Assembly (NCBI GenBank): GCA_035624865.1
Contig: DASPQS010000095.1
Coordinates: forward strand, 1 to 7,104
Direction of reading: 5' to 3'
Source: JASHZA01 sp035624865
GTDB taxonomy: Bacteria; Desulfobacterota; Binatia; Binatales; Binataceae
DNA: 7,104 nucleotides
Part shown: positions 1 to 7,042 of the stretch, one piece after another
How the letters are laid out: each line of letters opens with the position of its first letter
How positions within the stretch are numbered: the first letter of the stretch is position 1
Translations under genes and position numbers: made by a program
The notes under the pieces: generated by a model
Database searches by the model: none
Seen by the model: only the letters and a program-made list of their open reading frames with translations
What the model was told of the DNA's origin: nothing

Positions 1-2
1 CC

Positions 3-632
3 AATGTCTTCATCACTGCGCACGACGCGATCGTCACCGCCGCCGCGGTCAAGGCGGGCGAATCGGTCATGGTGACGGCGGGGTCGTCGGGCGTCGGAAC
101 CGCCGCGCTCCAGGTCGCCCGCTGGCTCGGGGCGAAGCCGGTACTGGCGACCACACGGTCGCCCGCAAAGGCTGCCGCGTTGCGCGCTTTAGGCGCGAGC
201 GAAATCGTCGATACTAGCAAACCCGGATGGGTGAATGAGGTGGCGACGATGACCGACAATCGCGGCGTCGACGCGATTATCGATCAAGTTGGCGGTCCGA
301 TGCTGCCCGACAACATCGCGGCGCTCGCGATCAAGGGCCGGCTCGTGAGCGTCGGGCGCAACGCTGCTCGCGTGGGCTATTGCGACATGGACGAAGTCGC
401 GCGCAAACGCGCCTCTATCATCGGGGTCACTTTTCGTACGCGCACCGCCGAGGAGACTCTGATCGCGGGCGACCGCTTCGCCGCCGATATGACCAAGGCG
501 CTCGTAAGCGGCGCGATCAAGCCGGTGATCGACCGGACTTTCCCGTTCGAACGGCTCGCGGATGCTCACCGCTATATGCTGAGCGATGCGCAGATCGGCA
601 AGATTGTGTTGACAGTTCGCGACGCGCGCTGA
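3..632 (+). CDS. Medium-chain dehydrogenase/reductase, quinone-oxidoreductase type (C-terminal part; 5' end outside window)
   Basis: The reading frame is open from base 3 without a start, so this is the last 209 residues of a longer protein (the family is usually about 320-350 residues). What is present is the nucleotide-binding Rossmann domain and the end of the catalytic domain. The fingerprint AGSSGVGTAALQVARWLGA (A-x-x-G-x-x-G type) follows the segment GESVMVT, as in zinc-type alcohol dehydrogenases and NADPH:quinone oxidoreductases. LRALGASEIVDTS and GVDAIIDQVGG are also typical, and IDRTFPFERLADAHRYM...GKIVLTV is the usual C-terminus. The family transfers hydride between NAD(P)H and alcohols, quinones or enoyl/enone substrates in the cytoplasm. 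The N-terminal part that would show zinc ligands is missing, so the substrate cannot be named. An ATG at 69 lies inside the conserved fold and is not the true start. It converges on the small minus-strand gene and is not part of the operon to the right. Confidence 0.88.
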   Translation, partial: NVFITAHDAIVTAAAVKAGESVMVTAGSSGVGTAALQVARWLGAKPVLATTRSPAKAAALRALGASEIVDTSKPGWVNEVATMTDNRGVDAIIDQVGGPMLPDNIAALAIKGRLVSVGRNAARVGYCDMDEVARKRASIIGVTFRTRTAEETLIAGDRFAADMTKALVSGAIKPVIDRTFPFERLADAHRYMLSDAQIGKIVLTVRDAR

Positions 633-669
633 CCGGCGGCCGCAGATTCGCTAATTCAGGAGGGGATGT

Positions 670-693
670 GGGGCGCGGCCGATTGCCGGCCCC
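670..693. terminator. GC-rich hairpin between convergent genes, possible two-way terminator
   Basis: A 5-bp stem (GGGGC/GCCCC, 670-674 with 689-693) stacks on a 4-bp stem (CGGC/GCCG, 676-679 with 685-688) with one bulged G and a 5-nt loop. It lies between the stop of the dehydrogenase and the stop of the minus-strand small gene, where a shared terminator would be expected. No T-tract follows on either strand, so an intrinsic terminator is not proven. The hairpin itself is read directly from the sequence. Confidence 0.35.
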
Positions 694-714
694 GCAATGG
701 TTTCGGTGGACGAC

Positions 715-894
715 TCAGGCCTTGCCAGCTTCTGTGGGTGGCCGACGCTGCGACATGCCCATAAGACCGGCCTTTCGCACGCCGACGACCAGCTTGTCCT
801 TGTACTTGGCGACTGCAATCCGCATGGCGGAGTAGTCGTTGCTCGCGTTAACCTGGGCGGTGGTGCCGTCGTTAAACTCTACTTCGTAGATCAT
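715..894 (-). CDS. Small protein of unknown function (59 residues)
   Basis: I do not recognise this family. The protein starts MIYEVEFNDGTTAQVNAS and ends in a basic, flexible tail (SQRRPPTEAGKA). The pattern suggests a strand (IYEVEF), a turn with a second strand (TTAQVNA), a helix (DYSAMRIAVAKYK) and a last strand (LVVGVRK), that is, a small soluble fold with no signal peptide, membrane segment or metal-binding cysteines. I chose the ATG at 894 over an upstream in-frame TTG at 912. The ATG has a Shine-Dalgarno sequence (GAGAGG) 8 nt upstream, while the TTG start would place that site inside the gene. A well-formed promoter at 986-1014 on the same strand supports a real, separately transcribed gene. 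It is divergent from the acyl-CoA operon and convergent with the dehydrogenase. No function is inferred. Confidence 0.65.
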   Translation of the reverse strand: MIYEVEFNDGTTAQVNASNDYSAMRIAVAKYKDKLVVGVRKAGLMGMSQRRPPTEAGKA

Positions 895-931
895 GAGGTT
901 TTCCTCTCGCAAAGTCTCCCGGAGTCCCGGG
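895..931 (-). promoter_or_regulatory. Structured leader of the small gene, with its ribosome binding site in a short hairpin
   Basis: On the minus strand the Shine-Dalgarno GAGG (906-903) can pair with CCTC (898-895) directly before the ATG, leaving an AAAA loop. Slightly upstream, 918-931 is a 5-bp CCCGG/CCGGG stem with a 4-nt loop. Both are exact inverted repeats. Whether they affect translation is unknown, because the 4-bp stem is weak. Confidence 0.35.
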
Positions 932-984
932 GAAACAGCGTTGGCGCGAGAAACTTGGGTCGAGATAGACCATTAGTGCTCATC

Positions 985-1030
985 GATGCTAACAACTGCT
1001 CAAAACAGCGTCAAGGAGATTGTTAGCATC
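985..1030. repeat. Perfect 11-bp inverted repeat around a promoter, operator candidate
   Basis: GATGCTAACAA (985-995) and its exact reverse complement TTGTTAGCATC (1020-1030) are separated by 24 nt. The left arm covers the -10 box of the minus-strand promoter, and the right arm sits just upstream of its -35 box, so a protein holding both arms would enclose the promoter. As RNA it could also form an 11-bp hairpin with a large loop. The repeat is seen directly; the operator role is inferred from its position. Confidence 0.6.
986..1014 (-). promoter_or_regulatory. Sigma70-type promoter for the small minus-strand gene
   Basis: Read on the minus strand, the -35 box is TTGACG (1014-1009; 5 of 6 to TTGACA) and the -10 box is TAGCAT (991-986; 4 of 6 to TATAAT), with the optimal 17-nt spacer. 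The predicted transcript start is near 979, which gives a leader of about 85 nt before the ATG at 894. The -10 box lies inside the left arm of the 985-1030 inverted repeat, which points to repression or activation at this site. Confidence 0.55.
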
Positions 1031-1060
1031 TTTGCAACAAGTTAAGCATGTCTGCAACTG
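1022..1060. repeat. Imperfect tandem repeat, 19-20 bp unit, two copies
   Basis: Copy one (1022-1040) begins GTTAGCATCT and ends GCAACAA; copy two (1041-1060) begins GTTAAGCATGT and ends GCAACTG. By hand they agree at 15 of 19 aligned positions with one extra base. The first part of each copy matches the right arm of the inverted repeat. The GTTA(A)GCAT element therefore occurs three times: once inverted near 985 and twice direct near 1022 and 1041. This looks like a cluster of protein-binding sites between the two divergent genes. Confidence 0.5.
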
Positions 1061-1101
1061 CGTGCCAACCCTCAAGAAAAGTGACGATAACAAGTCAACA
1101 G

Positions 1102-1148
1102 GGTTTCAAAACCAAGCTGCGCGCGCTACCACAGGTGTAGGTCAACCT
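1102..1148. promoter_or_regulatory. Two short palindromes upstream of the operon
   Basis: GGTTTCAAAACC (1102-1113, 5-bp arms around CA) and AGGTCAACCT (1139-1148, 4-bp arms around CA) are exact palindromes apart from their two-base centre. The second lies 5-14 nt before the first operon gene and overlaps the only weak ribosome-binding sequence there (AGG at 1139-1141). They may be sites for the operon's regulator. I saw no convincing plus-strand -35/-10 pair in 931-1152. Confidence 0.3.
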
Positions 1149-1152
1149 GCCC

Positions 1153-1740
1153 ATGAAACAGGATTTTAGAATTTACATAGATTATAAGAGCCCCTACGCC
1201 TATTTGGCGAAGGACCCGGCTTACGAACTGGAGCGCGAGTTCGGCATCCGATTCGATTGGCTGCCGTATGTCCTCAATATCCCCGACTTTCTCGGGACGG
1301 TCGAGGGGCGCAATCCCCATCAATGGCGCCGAGTGCGCTACAGTTACATGGATGCGCGCCGGCTGGCCAACCGACGCGGGCTGACGGTCAAGGGTCCACA
1401 GAAAATCTTCGATTCGTCCGTCGCCGCGATCGGGATGCTTTACGCGCAGCGGCGCGGGGTTTTTCCACGGTACAACGACCTCGTATTCGAGCGCTTCTGG
1501 AAGCGCGAACTCGATATCGAAGACCGCGGGGCGATTTGCAAGGTGCTGGAAGAGAGTGGGGCGCCCGTGGCCGCCTTCTTCGATTTCCTCGAGGGCGAGG
1601 GGCGCCGCGAGCTGGAGCGGATCAACCGGGAAGCGGAGGAAATCGGGGTCTTTGGCGTGCCGACTTTCGTGATCGACGGCGAGCTATTCTGGGGTGGGGA
1701 TCGAATCTGGATGGTGCGCGAGAAGCTCGCATCGGAGTAA
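1153..1740 (+). CDS. DsbA-family / kappa-GST-like protein (2-hydroxychromene-2-carboxylate isomerase family)
   Basis: This 195-residue cytoplasmic protein has the thioredoxin-like fold with an inserted helical domain found in DsbA, kappa-class glutathione transferases and HCCA isomerases. The N-terminal strand and active-site turn read YIDYKSPYAYLA (residues 8-19). Ser13-Pro14 stands where DsbA has its CxxC, so it is not a disulfide oxidase. Ser at this position binds glutathione in HCCA isomerases and kappa GSTs. The cis-proline loop is GVFGVPTF (165-172, Pro170), followed by IDGELFWGGDRIWMV, a hallmark of this subfamily. The length is close to the usual 195-210. No signal peptide is present. 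ATG at 1153 is the natural start; the ribosome-binding sequence before it is weak. It is the first gene of the rightward cluster, 65 nt before the enoyl-CoA hydratase. A thiol-dependent isomerase or conjugation step on an acid is plausible, but the substrate is unknown. Confidence 0.8.
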   Translation: MKQDFRIYIDYKSPYAYLAKDPAYELEREFGIRFDWLPYVLNIPDFLGTVEGRNPHQWRRVRYSYMDARRLANRRGLTVKGPQKIFDSSVAAIGMLYAQRRGVFPRYNDLVFERFWKRELDIEDRGAICKVLEESGAPVAAFFDFLEGEGRRELERINREAEEIGVFGVPTFVIDGELFWGGDRIWMVREKLASE

Positions 1741-1793
1741 AAGGTTCGCGACGCGTTTCTTCGCCCTTGCAAGGCCTGGGCGCGTCACAGGAG

Positions 1794-1808
1794 AAGGAGG
1801 TCCACTTG
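1794..1808 (+). promoter_or_regulatory. Strong Shine-Dalgarno site that fixes a TTG start
   Basis: AAGGAGG at 1794-1800 is a near-perfect anti-16S match, 5 nt before TTG at 1806-1808. No ATG or GTG near it would give a full-length crotonase. The in-frame open stretch upstream overlaps the preceding gene in another frame and is not coding. Confidence 0.8.
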
Positions 1809-2579
1809 GAAGATCTGATTTTCGAAAAGGCCGAAGTCGCGACCCTTACGATAAACCGCCCCAAGGCGCTGAACGCGCTCAATCGTGAGGTGCTCGAGGG
1901 AATCGCACGGATTCTGCGTGACGTGCGCCACGACGCCTCCGTGCGAGTGCTGATCGTGACCGGTGCCGGAGACCGCGCTTTTGTAGCAGGCGCCGATATC
2001 GCAGCGATGTCGGAAATGTCCACAATCGAAGGGCAGGAGTTCATGCGCCTGGGCCATCGCGTGATGCAAACCTTCGAGGATTTGCCCATCCCGGTGATCG
2101 CGGCGGTCAACGGTTTCGCGCTGGGCGGCGGTCTGGAGCTGGCGCTGGCGTGCGACCTGATCCTTGCGAGCGAGAAAGCGCGTTTCGGCCAGCCTGAGAT
2201 CAATCTTGGGATAATTCCCGGCTTTGGCGGCACCCAGCGGCTACCTCATCGGATCGGCCAGGTGCGGGCGCGCGAGCTGATCATGACGGGCGAGATGTTC
2301 GACGCAAAAGCGGCGCTGGAATGGGGACTGGTGAATCGCGTGGTGGCGGCGGAGGCACTTATTCCCGAAACCCGCAAGCTGGCAGAGAAAATTGCCGGCA
2401 AGTCCGGCTTTGCGCTGCGTCAGGCCAAGGCTGCCCTGCGCGCGTCCTTCACGATGGAAGAAGATGCAGGACTTCGGTTCGAGCAGAGTGCGGTCGCCGT
2501 CGTTTTCGGGAGTGCGGACAAGGCCGAGGGCATGAAGGCTTTCATAGAGAAACGTCAACCCAAATGGCAGCATAGATAG
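1806..2579 (+). CDS. Enoyl-CoA hydratase (crotonase family), TTG start
   Basis: This protein of 257 residues (family usual about 255-265) adds water across the 2,3 double bond of enoyl-CoA thioesters, the second step of beta-oxidation. The TTG start gives MEDLIFEKAEVATLTINRP, the standard beginning of the fold. The CoA and oxyanion-hole segment is AFVAGADI (58-65), and the second oxyanion-hole segment is NGFALGGGLELALACD (102-117). Both catalytic glutamates of true hydratases are in place: Glu111 (in GLELA) and Glu131 (in GQPEINLG). They are followed by GIIPGFGGTQRLP (135-147). Having both acids favours a hydratase over an isomerase or hydrolase of the same family. Length and motifs match short-chain crotonases, so crotonyl-CoA or a branched C4-C5 enoyl-CoA is the likely substrate, made by the neighbouring acyl-CoA dehydrogenases. 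The gene is intact. A gap of 110 nt separates it from the next gene. Confidence 0.93.
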   Translation: MEDLIFEKAEVATLTINRPKALNALNREVLEGIARILRDVRHDASVRVLIVTGAGDRAFVAGADIAAMSEMSTIEGQEFMRLGHRVMQTFEDLPIPVIAAVNGFALGGGLELALACDLILASEKARFGQPEINLGIIPGFGGTQRLPHRIGQVRARELIMTGEMFDAKAALEWGLVNRVVAAEALIPETRKLAEKIAGKSGFALRQAKAALRASFTMEEDAGLRFEQSAVAVVFGSADKAEGMKAFIEKRQPKWQHR

Positions 2580-2626
2580 GGACTTCCGGCGGGTGCGTAG
2601 ACTGCGCCGACGGCATCGAATAGCCG

Positions 2627-2661
2627 TTTCTATCGACCTGACGAGGCGTCTAAGATAGAAA
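2627..2661. promoter_or_regulatory. Two-part hairpin in the gap before the first acyl-CoA dehydrogenase
   Basis: TTTCTATC (2627-2634) is the exact reverse complement of GATAGAAA (2654-2661). Inside it GACG (2640-2643) pairs with CGTC (2647-2650) around AGG. The result is an 8-bp outer stem, an internal loop and a 4-bp inner stem. It could be a leader structure, an RNA-processing site that sets relative expression, or a DNA operator. It lacks a T-run and is not a standard terminator. Confidence 0.45.
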
Positions 2662-2663
2662 TA

Positions 2664-2684
2664 TCGCGGGATTTTCGCGGAATT
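2664..2684. repeat. 10-bp direct repeat one helical turn apart, just before the acyl-CoA dehydrogenase start
   Basis: TCGCGGGATT (2664-2673) and TCGCGGAATT (2675-2684) differ at one base and repeat with an 11-bp period, ending 5 nt before the ATG at 2690. Two half-sites on one face of the helix are compatible with a regulator. The second copy also contains the only weak Shine-Dalgarno-like bases here (CGGA). Confidence 0.35.
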
Positions 2685-2689
2685 ACCCG

Positions 2690-3835
2690 ATGGATTTGGA
2701 ACTCACCGAGGCTCAACGCGCCGCACGCGACACGGCGCGGCGGTTTGCGCGGGAAAGGCTCGAGCGCGTCGGCGTTGAGATCGACCGCACGCACGAGTTC
2801 CCGGCAAAAGCGGTGCGCGAGCTGGGCGAACTCGGGATGCTCGGGGTGTTTATCCCGGAGCAATACGGCGGGGCCGGCCTCGACAACGTTTCCTACGCGC
2901 TCGTGATCGAGGAAATCTCGGTCGAATGCGCATCGACCGGCGTGATCGTTTCGGCCCATTCTTCCCTCGGTTCGTGGCCGATCCTTGGGCTGGGCACGGA
3001 GGATCAGCGCGCACACTACTTGCCGAAGATGGCAACCGGCCAATGGCTTGGATGTTTCGCCCTGACCGAGCCGCAAGCTGGTTCGGATGCCGCCGGGCAG
3101 AAGACCCGCGCGGTACTCGACGGCGACAGCTACGTTATCAACGGGACCAAGAATTTTATCACCAACGGTCCCGAGGCCGGGGTCTGTATCCTGTTCGCAA
3201 TGACGGCACCTGACAAGGGCCACCACGGTATCAGCGCCTTTATCGTGGAGACCTCATCACCGGGCTTCCAGACGACGCGGATCGAAGACAAGATGGGAAT
3301 CCACGGCGCGCACAGCGCGCAATTGAGCTTTTCGGACGTGCGGGTGCCGCGGGAGAATCTGTTGGTAGGCGAGGGTGAGGGCTTCAAGGTTGCAATGAAA
3401 ACGCTGGACGGCGGGCGTATCGGGATCGCGGCGCAAGCCGTCGGAATCGGGCGCGCCTCGCTCGAGGCCTCGCTCAAGTACGCGCAGGAGCGCGAGGCCT
3501 TTGGCCGCCCGATCGCTAGCAATCAGGCGATCCAGTGGAAACTCGCCGACATGGCGGTCGAGGTTGACGCGGCCCGGCTGCTCACGTTGCAGGCGGCGGC
3601 GCGCAAAGATCAGGGGCTTTCCTGTACCAAGCAGTCGGCGATGGCCAAGCTGTTCGCGGCCGAGGCCGCGATGAAGGCCGCGACCGAGGCGGTCCAGATT
3701 CACGGCGGCTACGGATACACGAAGGAGTTCAAGGTCGAGCGCTATTTCCGCGACGCCAAGATTACGGAAATTTACGAGGGTACTTCGGAAATCCAGCGCC
3801 TGGTGATTTCGGGCCAGGTGTTGCGAAACAATTGA
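2690..3835 (+). CDS. Acyl-CoA dehydrogenase, short-chain (butyryl-CoA-like) type
   Basis: A full-length flavoenzyme of 381 residues (family about 380) that oxidises acyl-CoA to trans-2-enoyl-CoA, passing electrons to electron-transfer flavoprotein. N-terminal helical domain: MDLELTEAQRAARDTARRFA and ELGMLGVFIPEQYGGAG (48-63). Middle beta domain with the flavin motif CFALTEPQAGSDA (122-134) and NFITNGPEAG (155-164). C-terminal helical domain with EAFGRPIASNQAIQWKLADM (269-288) and the FAD-binding QIHGGYGY (336-343). The catalytic base is Glu363 in IYEGTSEIQR. The alternative base position used by isovaleryl-CoA dehydrogenases is Gly242 (in LDGGRIGIA), so it belongs to the short/medium-chain arrangement. 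This favours butyryl-CoA or a C4 branched acyl-CoA, but specificity is not proven. ATG at 2690 gives the canonical N-terminus; its ribosome-binding sequence is weak. It precedes the mutase by 9 nt and is a paralogue of the dehydrogenase at 5885-7042. Confidence 0.95.
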   Translation: MDLELTEAQRAARDTARRFARERLERVGVEIDRTHEFPAKAVRELGELGMLGVFIPEQYGGAGLDNVSYALVIEEISVECASTGVIVSAHSSLGSWPILGLGTEDQRAHYLPKMATGQWLGCFALTEPQAGSDAAGQKTRAVLDGDSYVINGTKNFITNGPEAGVCILFAMTAPDKGHHGISAFIVETSSPGFQTTRIEDKMGIHGAHSAQLSFSDVRVPRENLLVGEGEGFKVAMKTLDGGRIGIAAQAVGIGRASLEASLKYAQEREAFGRPIASNQAIQWKLADMAVEVDAARLLTLQAAARKDQGLSCTKQSAMAKLFAAEAAMKAATEAVQIHGGYGYTKEFKVERYFRDAKITEIYEGTSEIQRLVISGQVLRNN

Positions 3836-3844
3836 GGACACGCG

Positions 3845-3847
<3 letters not shown>
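3834..3847 (+). promoter_or_regulatory. Shine-Dalgarno overlapping the upstream stop, setting a GTG start
   Basis: GAGGA at 3834-3838 shares its first two bases with the TGA stop of the acyl-CoA dehydrogenase, and lies about 7 nt before the GTG at 3845. A ribosome finishing the first gene would sit on this site, so translation of dehydrogenase and mutase is probably coupled. Confidence 0.65.
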
Positions 3848-5473
<1,626 letters not shown>

Positions 5474-5476
5474 CAG

Positions 5477-5881
5477 GTGGCAGACAAGAGACTTCGAATT
5501 TTAGTGGCGAAGCCGGGCCTCGACGGGCACGACCGCGGGGCCAAAATTATCGCGCGGGCGCTGCGCGACGGCGGCTTCGAGGTGATCTACACGGGGCTGC
5601 ATCAGACGCCCGAGATGATCGCGGAGGCTGCCGTTCAGGAAGACGCCGACGCGGTCGGCCTCAGCATCCTCTCGGGCGCCCACATGACGCTGTTTCCCGA
5701 GGTGATTCGGCTGCTTAAGGAGAAGGGCGCCGGGGACGTTGCGGTTTTTGGCGGCGGCATTATCCCCGACGAGGACGCCGCAAAACTCAAGGAATTTGGC
5801 GTCAAGGCGATCTTCACCCCGGGCGCGTCGACCGAAGATATCGTCAAGTGGGTGCGCGAGAACGTATCCCCGCGCGAATAG
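5477..5881 (+). CDS. icmB: Cobalamin-binding small subunit of the acyl-CoA mutase
   Basis: 134 residues, the size of free-standing B12 subunits of this family (about 135-145). It carries the base-off/His-on cobalamin motif DGHDRG (16-21). His18 is the lower cobalt ligand, Asp16 its hydrogen-bond partner and Lys12 the conserved lysine; they keep the spacing of Lys604/Asp608/His610 in MutB. LSILSGAHM (62-70) and FGGGIIP (91-97) line the nucleotide tail of the cofactor in the Rossmann-like fold. It docks on the large subunit encoded 3 nt upstream and brings adenosylcobalamin to the barrel. The GTG at 5477 lies 3 nt after the previous stop and has no clear Shine-Dalgarno, so it is probably translated by coupling. 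The subunit alone does not show specificity: the name follows its partner, and a methylmalonyl-CoA mutase small subunit would look the same. Confidence 0.92.
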   Translation: MADKRLRILVAKPGLDGHDRGAKIIARALRDGGFEVIYTGLHQTPEMIAEAAVQEDADAVGLSILSGAHMTLFPEVIRLLKEKGAGDVAVFGGGIIPDEDAAKLKEFGVKAIFTPGASTEDIVKWVRENVSPRE

Positions 5882-5884
5882 CCG

Positions 5885-7042
5885 ATGGATTTCGAGCTGA
5901 ATGACGAGCAGCGGCAGATTCGGGCCACTCTGGCGGAGTTTGCCGAGCGCGAGATCAAACCCTTCTCCGCGAAGTGGGACAAGGACGAGACCTTCCCTCG
6001 CCACGTGATCGAAAAGATCGGGGAACTGGGATTCCTCGGAGTCGCGTTTCCTGAAAAATACGGCGGCGGCGGTGCGGACACGCTGTCCCAGGCGATCGTG
6101 GTTGAGGGGCTCGCGCGCTACGACGCGGGACTGGCGCTCGCCTGTGCTGCTCATATGTCACTCTCGTCGGGGCACATCGCGATGTTCGCTGCGGAAGAGA
6201 GGCGCGCTCGTTACCTGCCCGAAATGATCGCCGCGAAAAAACTCGGCGCGTGGTGTCTCACCGAGCCCGGCTCTGGCTCTGACGCCGCTGCGATGAAGAC
6301 CCGGGCGGTGCGTCGCGGCGACAACTTCGCAATCGACGGCGCCAAGATGTTCATCACCAACGGTAGCGTCGCCGACGTTTACGTCGTGATGGCGATTACC
6401 GATTCAGGTGCCGGCCGCTCCGGCGTTTCGGCATTTATCGTCGAGCGCGGCACGCCGGGCCTGAGCAACGGGCGCAAAATCGAAAAGCTCGGCCTCCATT
6501 CGTCCGATACCGCGGAAGTCGTCTTCGAGAACGTAACCGTCCCGGTCCACAACCTCATCGGCGAGGTCGGCGCCGGGTACGCCCAGACGCTCAAGGTGCT
6601 CGAGGGCGGAAGAATCGGGATTGCCGGATGGGCGAGCGGAATCGCGCGCGGCGCGATGGAGGATGCCGCCGCCTACGCGAAGGAACGGCGCCAGTTCGGC
6701 CAGGCGATCGCCGACTTCCAGGCGATCCAGTGGATGTTTGCGGATATGGCGACGAGGATCGAGGCGTCGTGGGTGCTGACCGGGCGAGCCGCGGCGCTCA
6801 AAGACGCGGGCAAACCGTTCGCACGCGAAGCTTCGATGGCAAAGCTGTTCGCCTCGGAGACCGCGATGTGGGCGACGACCAAGGCCGTCCAGATCCACGG
6901 CGGATACGGCTACGCGACCGACTTTCCGGTCGAGCGCTACATGCGTGACGCGAAGCTGGCCGAAATAGGCGAGGGCACCAGCGAGGTGCAGCGGATGATT
7001 ATCGCGAAGTCGTTGCTGCGCGACGGTTATCTGCCGGCGTGA
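5885..7042 (+). CDS. Acyl-CoA dehydrogenase, second paralogue
   Basis: 385 residues, full length, with the same FAD-dependent alpha,beta-dehydrogenation chemistry as the gene at 2690-3835. Flavin motif WCLTEPGSGSDA (123-134), MFITNG (155-160), QFGQAIADFQAIQWMFADMA (270-289) and QIHGGYGY (336-343). The catalytic base is Glu363, in IGEGTSEVQR; the residue before it is Gly where most short-chain enzymes have Tyr. The isovaleryl-type base position is Gly242, so Glu363 must do the job. Aligned by hand, the two dehydrogenases match without any gap over 380 residues at about 47% identity, which implies an old duplication with room for different substrates. They differ in the loop around residues 80-103. 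One may take the linear acyl-CoA and the other the branched isomer linked by the mutase (inference). ATG at 5885 is 3 nt after the previous stop with no Shine-Dalgarno, so translation is likely coupled. It is the last gene of the visible operon. Confidence 0.95.
   Translation: MDFELNDEQRQIRATLAEFAEREIKPFSAKWDKDETFPRHVIEKIGELGFLGVAFPEKYGGGGADTLSQAIVVEGLARYDAGLALACAAHMSLSSGHIAMFAAEERRARYLPEMIAAKKLGAWCLTEPGSGSDAAAMKTRAVRRGDNFAIDGAKMFITNGSVADVYVVMAITDSGAGRSGVSAFIVERGTPGLSNGRKIEKLGLHSSDTAEVVFENVTVPVHNLIGEVGAGYAQTLKVLEGGRIGIAGWASGIARGAMEDAAAYAKERRQFGQAIADFQAIQWMFADMATRIEASWVLTGRAAALKDAGKPFAREASMAKLFASETAMWATTKAVQIHGGYGYATDFPVERYMRDAKLAEIGEGTSEVQRMIIAKSLLRDGYLPA

Noticed and set aside
910..912. TTG as an earlier start of the small minus-strand gene
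   Set aside because: It would put the good GAGAGG ribosome-binding site inside the gene; the ATG at 894 is correctly spaced from it.
697..1026. A 109-residue plus-strand open frame over the small gene and the divergent region
   Set aside because: It runs through the minus-strand gene, its promoter and the inverted repeat, has no good ribosome-binding site and no family motif; the minus-strand frame has promoter and Shine-Dalgarno support.
1257..1805. Upstream extension of the enoyl-CoA hydratase frame (open back to 1257)
   Set aside because: It overlaps the isomerase gene in another frame, its translation looks like an Arg/Gly-rich shadow, and the AAGGAGG site fixes the TTG start at 1806.
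1622..2233. A 203-residue minus-strand open frame across the isomerase/crotonase junction
   Set aside because: Low-complexity Ser/Arg/Pro composition, opposite well-supported plus-strand genes; an antisense by-product.
2627..2667. A possible promoter in the gap before the first acyl-CoA dehydrogenase (TAAGAT or TATCGC as -10)
   Set aside because: The matching -35 boxes are poor (TTTCTA, CTGACG with non-ideal spacing), so I list only the hairpin and repeat.
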